Shown here one piece after another: positions 46,850 through 58,000 of a stretch of 64,000 nucleotides of DNA; within the stretch, counting starts at the first letter, position 1, and every line of letters starts with the position of its first letter. The notes under the pieces are model-generated. The model had not been told where the DNA came from. It ran no database searches and saw nothing but the letters and a program-made list of their open reading frames with translations. The stretch is from Lingula anatina. Taxonomy: Eukaryota; Brachiopoda; Lingulata; Lingulida; Lingulidae. The stretch lies in contig NW_019774947.1 of the NCBI RefSeq assembly GCF_001039355.2, positions 372,001 to 436,000 on the forward strand, read 5' to 3'. A program made the position numbers and the translations under genes.

Positions 46850-48827
46850 GAGTGGCGAATACAAAGTTTAATCATTTTAAGGCATCTCTAGAACAGTCAT
46901 AACAACATCAAAGCTGGCAAGGAAAGATGGCTTCTGGTGCTCCTAGTCTAAGTTTTCTGCAAGCAGAGGTGCTCACCTATGGACGACCAGCACCCATAGT
47001 AGTAACACCAAATTTTGACCGTTATAATATTGTTAACAAAGTTAAAATAAAATGACCCCAAAATTGTTTTGAGCGCTTCACATTTTCATCTGATTGTGAA
47101 AATTTGGCAACCTGTTTTGAACTGGCAAGACACAAGATTATTTAATATAAGTGACTGTTAACATCATTTCATCTCCTTTACCTGAAGTCTCCTTAATTGT
47201 TATCAGACGAAAGCAAGAAAATTGAAAAATTACTTAACAGAGAATCTATAAAATTATAAAATTATAAATGTCCAGAAACATTAAATGGAATAAAAGGAGT
47301 ACCTGAAGAAGTCCCGAAGTTTTGTAATTACCCTGTAATGATAAAAGTGGACACAGAGGTACTTGGTTAAAATCGATCAATTCAAGGAGAGTGAAACTAG
47401 TCGCAAATGGATTGCTTATGTTAATCAGTAGTTCATGCTATTAGTGCTGTGAGAAAAGAATATTTCATAATTTGTTCACATGCATTTAACAATACCAACT
47501 TACACAACTTCAGTATTATATAATGTACAGTATGCAGTATTGTTCCTTTAAAATGCTCATATGACATCAATATGTTTGGATCTTAACAAAAATAACAATG
47601 ATGCTTTTGGGGCCAGAAAAAATATTTTGTGGTTAAAAAACTTTTAAAAACCAGTCACATTTTACTACAAATTAATAAAACTTTGATTAACAAGTTTAAA
47701 GGGCTTAAGCCCAATAAAAAGCAATCCAATATATCATAAATTGGACATTTTTTATCAATATCAATTTGTATGCAAAATAATTATCTTTTAATGATTGTTA
47801 TTATCATTACAATAAGCATAAAAAGTGAAAGACAATAATTCCTTGGCACCTTGTCCTACAGACAATATTTCTTGATAAAATATTTTAAATTCTTATTAAC
47901 ATTTTCAACACATTAAAAATATTAAACACTTTTCAATCCCCTTTCGTGAAATGTTTTACTTTCATCTTTCAAAAGATAATCGCAATAAAGGGCTAATACT
48001 TTTAACTGCCACTTTTAGGTTGATATTCTATCAATAAAATGGAATGAAATAAAACGTTCTGGGGTGGTTAAATACAAGTGTTAGTTTGAATATTCTAGCA
48101 CATTCACCTTTTAATGTTTCACATACAACATGTTGTAGATAATGTATATGTACAAATAACTTTTTTATAGTACTCATATGAAGTAATACTGTTGAAATAA
48201 TTTGGTCAGAGAGTGGAAAATCACTTCATCTTCACATACATACTCTGAACACAACAATTATATATAGTACAGCACAGTAAATAAAACAATTTTTCTCATC
48301 CATCTTCAAAAAAAAGATTATAGTCAGTACCTAAACACATTTTACTGTGCTGATGTCTTGACTCGAGTGTGCTGCCACTGATAACAATAAATAATAACAT
48401 TTGTACCAAACCAGGAGCTGTATTTTCAAAACACACATATTTAACAAGTACAACTAATGTGACATGACTCCTGCATCAAGTCAGGGCTTTGGTACTTATC
48501 ACACAAAAAAATTAAAGAAAAAGGATTATTCAGGAAAAAATATTAGGCTATATATTATTTTACAAAGACTTCAGAGGTGTAGAAAAGTACCACCGGGACA
48601 AAGGAAGGAAGTTCAAACATTCAAGACAAGTTTGTCCATTAATGCCATTTTTTTTGGACACTTCAGTGCCATTGCACTTCCTGTAGGTTAATTGCTATGG
48701 ATATTTGTTTAGAGCTGTAACCCTTTTTTTTTTTTTTTTTTTGGGAAGACTGCAAAGACTACAGCATCTTCACATATATGCAGCATTTTTTGCAACCAAT
48801 ACTTTCAAACAGTCTTTAGGAAATTTC
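46850..48827 (-). other. PIK3AP1: Probable 3' untranslated region of the PIK3AP1-like gene
   Basis: AT-rich and without coding exons on either strand. It follows the TAG at 48828-48830 on the minus strand. The extent depends on the poly(A) signal at 46844-46849, so the boundary is inferred. Confidence 0.45.
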
Positions 48828-49007
48828 CTAGAATCGTTTTGGTTTTGGTGGACGCGCTGGCGGTGGCGGTGGTGCTGGCATGCTGGGAATGTCATCATAA
48901 TTCTCCTCTACTGGCTCCTTGACTGCACTCTCCGTCTGCTCTGGTGCTTCTTCTTCACCACTTCTTACTCCTTTGACTATGTTCTTTGAGAACATTTGCT
49001 TAATAAC
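48828..49007 (-). CDS. PIK3AP1: PIK3AP1-like exon 16: C-terminus
   Basis: VIKQMFSKNIVKGVRSGEEE, then EENYDDIPSMPAPPPPPARP to PKPKRF and TAG at 48830-48828. Proline-rich ending like the human PPPPVPPRGR tail. Acceptor atctgcag on the minus strand. Confidence 0.92.
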   Translation of the reverse strand, partial: VIKQMFSKNIVKGVRSGEEEAPEQTESAVKEPVEENYDDIPSMPAPPPPPARPPKPKRF

Positions 49008-52000
49008 CTGCAGATTAGATAACAAAATTCAGAGTTTAAATTTTCTATAAACTTATGTGGAAGCCATGACTTCTAAAGTAAAACAGTAAGCAAAACCAGC
49101 TGAAATAACTAAGTAAGACCAAGGTTGGACTTACATGTGTAATTTATCCAAGATCAAGAACATCTATTATTTTTAAACTCATATTATTTGCCACAGAATC
49201 CTTTCATATCTGATCATTTATATGTACAAATAGCTTCTTTTTTCATAGTATTCACATGGAGCAAGGTTCTTTCACTTCTTTAACAGTATTACTACTCACA
49301 TCATCGTAGCCTCCACCCCTAGGTCTCCGAGGTGAGGCAGGACTCCTCACAGCACCTGTCGTCTGCTCAACTACTGTGCTGCCCTCTGCAGGATTTGTGG
49401 TTGCGAAGGGGGTTGGTGACATTCTTGCCCTGACTTGGGGCTTGGCAGGAGGTGGCGGTGCTTGTTCTGGTGACAGTGACGTAGTTGTGGGTGGTGAGGG
49501 TGTAGGTCTAGCAGGTACCGGGGGTGAAGTGGTGTCTGATTGGGTGTGTAGCTGAGGTTTGAGATCTTTTGGTGGTGGTGCAGGTTTCTTGGGAATGTGA
49601 GGGGGCATGGGGGATTTGACTCCAGGTTTGGGGGGTCTAGGAGGAATGGGCAGGGAAATGTCCGTTTCCATCAATTTCTGTAGCTTTTCAGCTGATTGCT
49701 GAAGTGCAATGGTGAATAAATATTAGAAATGTGCATGCAATGAAATTTTTCACTAATTTAATATCACACATGGTTTTGAAAGTGTTAGCAAAGCAATTAT
49801 AAACACTCTAGTTCCAATTTTCTTTCTTTTCAATTATATTTTCATCATTATATTTACTAATTTATAAATACATCTTCATGTTTCATTTATACCTTCTTTT
49901 CAATTTCATTTCAAATACCTTAAATTAAAAATTGCCCAAAATTTCAGCACTGTTTTTGTTATTAACCTCCTTCATCCCATGGGGTGATAGCATGCAATCA
50001 TTTTTCCAGCATCTGACCATAATTTCATTTGAAAGTGCACATCTAGACAAAGTTGTATTTGTGTTAAAAAGTTTGTTATCCAACTTACTCTGTGACTTGC
50101 TTCTTTCCCTGAAGCTTGGGGGGAACACTGTTCCTCTTCGATTGGCGCCATTGGATCTCCAATACTCTGTTAATTAAGAGGGAATAAATCTTACAATATA
50201 CAAATTTATTGTGAGATAAATCAGAGGTCCATACTGTTAATTTTATTCATTCTATCAATTTTCTATTTCAAATTTTAATTTAATTTTAAGTTAAAACTGT
50301 ACTTTCAGTTTCCAACAAATATTTATCATTTTCTTTACATACTGCAATTTCATATTATTATAAATATAAATTGCATTATATAATGAAGGAAATCTGTTAA
50401 CAGTTAGGGTGTAATTCACAATGGACACTAACTTACACCTTTTCTTCAGTTCATAACTAGCTGATGTTGTGTTAGCTGTGATTTTGTTAGGTATGATTGT
50501 GTTAGGTTTGACAGTGTGAATGTGTGTGTTCAGACAAGGCCTACTCAAAGCCAACAGCTTGTCTAATGAGATGGACTGGTTAGATCGGGGACATACTTGT
50601 AACTAGTCTAAACAGACCTTCAGATGAGGCACCGTGTTAACATGAGTATTTAAATTAATAAAATAAAATTATAATAATATCAATAATAAAAGTTAGGTGA
50701 AATGGAGACTGTTACTCATAACCAGATGATATTGCGTTAGGTGTGAATGTGTTCTGTGTGACAGTGTGAATGTGTGTGTTCAGACAAGGCCTATTTGTGG
50801 CCAATCAGCCATTTGTGGCCAACGCAATTAGATAAACTGGTTAGATCAGGGACATACTTGTAACTTGTCTAAATTACAGACCGTCAGATGAGGCACCGTG
50901 TCAACATGAATATTCAAATTAATAAAATAAAATTATTCTAACATTAATTATAAAAGTTAGGTGCAAATAATGTTAACTACCTCTGATAGTCTAGTTTTTT
51001 CAGTAGAAGGGTGACCCCATCTTGGGGGATCTGTGCCATGTACCTCTTCACTACTGTACGAGCCACTGTCACGAACACTGGAGCGCGAGTCGTCGGAAGA
51101 AGTACCTAAAATAGAACATTATGTGTCACTATAATACTGGAGTCTTGACAATTGACTAGATTATCAACAGTCATTACATTTATGTACACCATGCCAGGCT
51201 ATCCCCCTACCCAAGGTTCTAAAGCATATAGGAAGACACAGTGCCTCATCTAGAAGTTCTGATTATAAATTTTTGTGTTACAAGAAAATTTATCAATTAA
51301 AAATAACTGATTTGGGTATTTTGGAGATTTTAATCTTACTTTCATTAAAAAGAAATTTGATACCAGTTCACTGGCAGTTCATTAAGGAAACATTTCTCTC
51401 TTGGGGCAATAACTGGAATGTTTTTCTGGAAGGTTTTGTACCATAAGCCCTCAATCATCATTCAATATTTCTATAATATCAAATCTGTTTTATTATGAAA
51501 AAGATACTGGGACAATGTGACTAAATGACAGCCATCAAGACAACAGATACTGGGACAAAGTGACTCAATGACAGCCATCAAGACAACAGATACTGGGACA
51601 ATGTGACTCAATGACAGCCATCAAGACAACAGATACTGGGACAAAAAAAAAAATGCTCCAAACTGCAACATAGGACATGTAATGTTTAATAACAGATTGA
51701 AAAGATAAGCAGGTGTTCTCAAAAGAACAGCAAGGTTGGTAGTAGAAAAATAAAAGCAACAATAGGAGAAATCATCAATCTAAAAAGAAGACCAGTGCCT
51801 TCTCATTGAAACACTGAAGGGGACAAAAGACAGGAAAGAGCTGGCTTTATAAAAGCCACTGTTAACTATAACGGAAACATCCAGTCCTTGAACAACACCA
51901 TAAAAGAAAACTCAGCATCTGTCACAATTGATTACAGAGTAGGGGCATGCTAAACTTGTTCTAAAATGTACTTACCTTTCAAATCCGTTAGACTATAAAA

Positions 52001-55000
52001 GGGGACATAAAAGTTGCAAAAATATATTTTTTGTCTGTATCTTTTATTTGTGCTTTGTAATTGTGTAGAGAAGTACTGGCTGATACATGGTGATAGCAAT
52101 GACTGTATCATTTGTACTTGGTAATAAAAAACTCATATAAAAATAACCACATTTACTTGAGAGAACAGTTTCATTAGCTCTGTATGTTTCAATTCAAATT
52201 GTTGTTTTTCTTTTTATCAAGAGCTTGTAAAATATGTGGGTATTACCTCCAATATTTCTGTGACTGTCGGTCACTATCATCAGGGAGTAAATGACTAGGG
52301 TCATTTCACCTGGAATGAGAATCCAGGTCAATTGCCCCTAATTATTTGAAATGACCCTAGTCATTTACTCCCTGATGATGGTGACTGACAGTCACAGAAA
52401 CATTGGAGGTAATACCCACATATTTTACAAGCTCTTGATAAAAAGAAAAACAACAATTTGAATTGAACACATTTACTTGCTTCATTAACTTATTAGCACA
52501 AAAACTATACATAATCAATCCAAACTTACTGCTGTTGCTGGATGTGCTAACTCGGTCCTGTTGCAGGCCTCTGGTAAACTTCTGCTGCATGTCTACCTTT
52601 GTTATGTTCCTGATCTGTAACAGAAACATTGCCAATTCTGCAGAGATTGATACGAAATAATATTATGCCATATCACAACATTGGTTTTCAAAAATAATTT
52701 CTATAAATAGTCAAAGAAAAAGGAAGATAGAATCATACCTCTAGACTTGATGCTGATGCTAACTTTTCAATTGTAGGGAGACTCGGCTTGCTTTTCTTCT
52801 TAGTAAACACATTAAACATGGATTTCTTGGTCTTATCACACTTTTCCATTGCTTTTTGATTTTGGTTCTTGAATTCTTGCAACATATCCTAATAAAAGAC
52901 AGACGTATGTCATATGAAAAAAATAGCATGATAAGAGTTCTGAAGAATGTTTAACCAAATTGACTGAAATGTCAGTGAGCTGTCATCCTGTCCTCAGCTA
53001 TTGTATTCCACTGAAGTTTCTTAGTTTTGCCACCCACTGGGGGTGGTTATAGAAACAAGCAGCACATGCTGTATATACAACACTTCATCAAGCCATCATA
53101 ACTTCACCATCAGCTGATTTTAATGGCAATTCATTAAATTTCATTTTGTCAATATTTAACCCCTACATCACATGAGAATACAATACATGTAGATCGAGCA
53201 GAATATGATAGGATAGAACACAAATACCTTAAACTTAACAAAAATAGTAATAATGATAATAATAATATACTTTACCTTTCTTTCCTTAAAGGATTTTGGT
53301 GGACTTGCGTATCTCTTATTCCAGTCTTCAAACAGGAGCGTCACGTCCTCCATGCTGAGGTCGCCTCTCTTGAACTCCTCCTGGATGTCCTTCAGTTGCT
53401 GGAGACTGTTGGACTCTGGACTGACCAGGGAGACTGGACCTACAACAGGACAGCATTGCGTTAGGTGTGACCTGAACAACCAGTGATAACAATAATAATA
53501 TAATCCTGGATTTGATTCCAAAACAACAACAGGATGGCATTGCGTTAGGTGTGACAACAGGGTGCACTATTAGTCTGTTACAAAAATGTTGAAAAGCACC
53601 CTGTGATATTTCGAGCAGTCAATGGGAAGGTGTGACCCGACAATGTTACAGATGTGACAGTGCTGTAGATGTGACAGTGTGTTAGATGTGACAGTGTGTT
53701 AGATGTGACAGTGTGTTAGATGTGACAGTGTGTTAGGAGTATCAGCGTGTTAGATATGACAGTGTGTTAGATGTGACAGCGAATTGTGTTCATTCCCACC
53801 TCTCCTTTGTTGCACAGCCATTATGCCACCAGATGGCTCTGACGCCATTTTGGACATGATAGGAAGGGTTGCACTACTGGCAGCTCCAAACTGAGTGTCA
53901 GCATACTCATAGTCTACGTCTGGACTCTTCAGAGAGCCTGGCCGTCCTGTAAACATGTAGGAAAATTGAGTTAAACAGGTGCTTGTATATTCCAATATAT
54001 TTGTTTATATATACATGTATATATGATAACTTGCTCAAAGGATAATATTCCACACAAGCACACATTTTATACTTTATAACTTACAGTAATTTTAAAATGT
54101 TAAAGTTGTGCATAACAAAAGAGCAAAATAAAATTCATAGTAGTAAAATCATAACCACAATGCCATATTCTTTCCATCCTTGCTGGGGTAAACCCTGACT
54201 CTTTACTGCATATGATACTAAATATATTTCAAAAGATATTTCCAAAAATCATTGAAATAATATCAAAATGTTTTCAATTTGATAACCTTAAAACAAAATA
54301 TTCTTTTCTAGAAAATGACAAGCACTTCATATGCTTGGCAGAATTCAACCAATTCAGGCGCCTAAACTTATGAATAAAACTCACCAAATTTAGCTTTGAA
54401 TTTATCAAATTTTGTCTGCTTTTTCCCCAATTTCAGAGTGTGTATATATGGAAGAGATTGTGAACGGGTTTTCATCCCAACCACATCTTCTACATAAGGA
54501 GTACTTGGCTCAGAATTAGAGTCAAGCTGCGTAGGTTCTACATTGTGCACACTAACCGGGAGCTCGGATGGTCTATCTTTACCTCTAGCTAGAAAGCAAT
54601 GTTAGCAGCAAACAATGCATCACTTCAGATACATTTCTAAAGTTTGATGAGAAAGAGCAGGTGACATCACTTATTTATTGTTTTCTCATTAAATCAAAAC
54701 CAAATCAAAATTAAAAAATTTACAATGCATTAAATCAAAGCAAGTGAACCGTTGCCACTGATATGTTTCCTCTGTCATGATAATACAAAATAATTTAAAA
54801 TTTCCAAAAGATGATGTCAACTACTTCTCTCAACCATGCTCATTAAACAGTGTAACTAATCCAACTGGCATCAAAAAATGATCACATTAACATAGGTTTT
54901 AAACAATGGTCTCTATGGGAGAGGTGGGGTGGGGGTGGGGGTGGGATCCCATGTGATCTGACGATGTCATTAAGACTAGTAGGGGTTTAACTGAGCATGG

Positions 55001-58000
55001 CCCTCTTTGAGTAGAAGAGCACTTTCTGATTTGAGCTACAGCTACCAACACATTTAAAGCTGTTACTGTTAAACTGCAACACAAATACCCACTACCTAGT
55101 AAGTACAATAAAATATTAAACACATGCTTAATGAATATATAAATATATTTGTTAGTATTAGTAAGTTATCATTTCAGTGAAAAAAAAGCAGAGTCTCGTA
55201 AATACAAACCAGGTGGCAGCAGAGGTGGGTCACCTGCAGGCGGCGCCACTGTTGCCAGAGTAGGAGGCAGAGAGGAAGGAGGAGGCATGGTGGGCGAACT
55301 CGAAGGTGAATGTCCTGTGAATATGTCAGAAGATACAACTTATTGGAATATCTCTAACAAGTCATTAAATGAATAAAATAAAAATTAAAGAAGACACAGC
55401 AAACACAAAGAGTGCAAAGATGTATCATGTCAAAGCAATAGATCAGTACTTGCAAAGAAAAATAATAATTAATACGGAATAAAAAACATGGAATAAAGAA
55501 CCCCCTCTTTGAAACTGCTGGCTACTGGCCTGATATGTGATAATCAAGCAGTATAATAGACCAAAATTATCTCTGATGATTTCTATAGTATGTGGTAGCA
55601 CCTCTCATTGATATGTAGCCTGGGATGACAGGGGAGCCACTGGCATCAGGGACATCAGAGTACACCTCTGGGGAACCAAGTGGAATAGCCACAGGAAATG
55701 GACGATCATAACCAGCATTGCCTGAAATAATGTATTCCGTATTTGTTTATTGAAACAAGCGTGTGTTTGATACAATGACTATGATGTTACAAAAGAATGC
55801 AAATTTCAAAGGAAAATAATAAATTACAATAGTGTTAATAGTACAAAGAGTTCTGGTACATGTGTCAACAGATTTAATGACATAAGAGATACCAATAAGT
55901 GAATCTGTATGAAAAGTACATGTGGCTAAGCTATACATACCTCTTATGTACTTCATGTCATCATACATATGTCTTCCACCATGCATTGTCATATATATGT
56001 CATCAACCACTTCTTCAGTTGACTAGAAAATATCAGAAATGGAACTGAAACTTTGGTATATAGATCCAGTATTTGATTCTGGTTATATGAACAATGGTGT
56101 TAAGGTATCTGTATGTGAAACTGTATTGACACTATTTGCTTATATTGACTAAGGCCTTTTTTGAATTGAGTGGTACATGTGACCGTACTGGTATGTTTTG
56201 AAAGGTCTTAACATGTATAATTATGGTAATGGCTTGATAATTTCAACCAGGAAAATTGTGCCTTTTTAAAATACTGTATACATATAGTATTTTTTAAGAA
56301 ATAAATTATATAAGATAAATAAAGTCTGTATAGATACTGTATTTTTAAGCTATAAATTCTTAAAATTAGAACATTCCTATTGAGTGATAGCAACACAATT
56401 GAAAAGGAAACTACTTAATTCTGCTATTCTGTACAGAATTTTTTTTAGTGATAACAAAATTATCATTTATACCTGAAAAATTGATAATTTTTCCTGGATG
56501 AAATGATCGAGCCAATTCCATACACTCCCATTACAAGTTCTTCAACTATTCTTAAATTGACAGTGTCAAACATGGGGACTCTGTTTAGTTGTCTCCCTTA
56601 TGTAATATCGAGACTATTAAGTCATCGTTCTCGCAAAGTTGACCAGTCCAGTTAAATCTACCACTGGACATGAAAAGAATTATGGCCGGTTGTGCTGGTT
56701 GTCACAATGTCACAACATTATTACAGGGCTCATTGTGTTAGGTGTGACACTATAGCATATCCCATACTCACAATAAACTCCTCCATCAACTCAGCCAGTT
56801 CTTCATGACCTGCTTTCTCAGCTATCAAATTTGGATAGTCGCCATCGCAATTCTCTACGTGGAAGGCCTCCCTCGCGCCCGGGCAACTCAAAAGGAGGTT
56901 GCACAGCTCCTTGAGTCCAAATTTGGCAGCGAAATGAATGAGGGTTGGGAGTTCTTTGCTGCTTTTCTCTTCTAAAAATGAAGTACGTATTAGTTTTATA
57001 ATTGTGCAGTTGTCAAATTATGTTAAATAATTGAAGCACTACACATTCTAAATGTATCAAAATGTATAAACAGTAACAGTAAAGAACTGAATATAATCAG
57101 TTTTGATTAAGAATTACTATAAATACAAGCAAATATATATAAACCTTTCATATTCTGAAATTGAGCTCCAAGTTAATTAAAAGAAATTAGATCATATCCA
57201 TTTCTCACAAATATTTCAATGGAGACTAAGTTTCTATTTTCATATGAAAAATCACGTCTTCATAATAAACATCCATACTTATCACAGTAGTTGTTCATGA
57301 TTGAAATGATTCATCCCCTACTCAGATCTGATCAAATATCTGCTATCCTGGTATTTTTGGTATTATTTTCTAAGCTTATGTAAATACTAGGTATATTCAT
57401 GACTCTGACCTTTAGTCTCCCTTTGAAGAAAGTATTATCATATTTTTTTTCATGCAAAACAATTCCTGTTAGAAATCCTTTCCTGAACAACTTCCTGGTT
57501 TTAGGGTTGTAAGTGCAAATGTCATATCTTTTGAAAACAAGTGGAAACATTGGAATGGCAGCAACCCTGACATTTAGCTCATGTTTAAAGAAACAGTTCA
57601 TTGTTGTTACAGTAACTATACATGCAAAACATAGGCGCTGTAATTATTTGCTGAGCTACTTCCTGGTTTTTGGGTGTTTGTTCAAATGCCAATAATTACT
57701 ACGTACTAACTTTCACTTAATGAAAGCCCACAGATTCACTTCGGAAGGTTGTCTAAAATTTTTTAAAGTTTATAAGCATTTATATGTAAAGGCATACAAG
57801 GACACAAAAATCATACCATCAAATAAATTCCATTCATTCATTTGGAGGCATAAAGATAACCAAAAGCATGCATGTCTAGATATTCACATGATATTTTATA
57901 TATTTCACATTACATATTATTTTGTTCATGTGAAAATTAAGAATATATATTCACTGTCTATAAAATTCATGCTGTTAGTAGTACAAGGGTATCATGAAGT

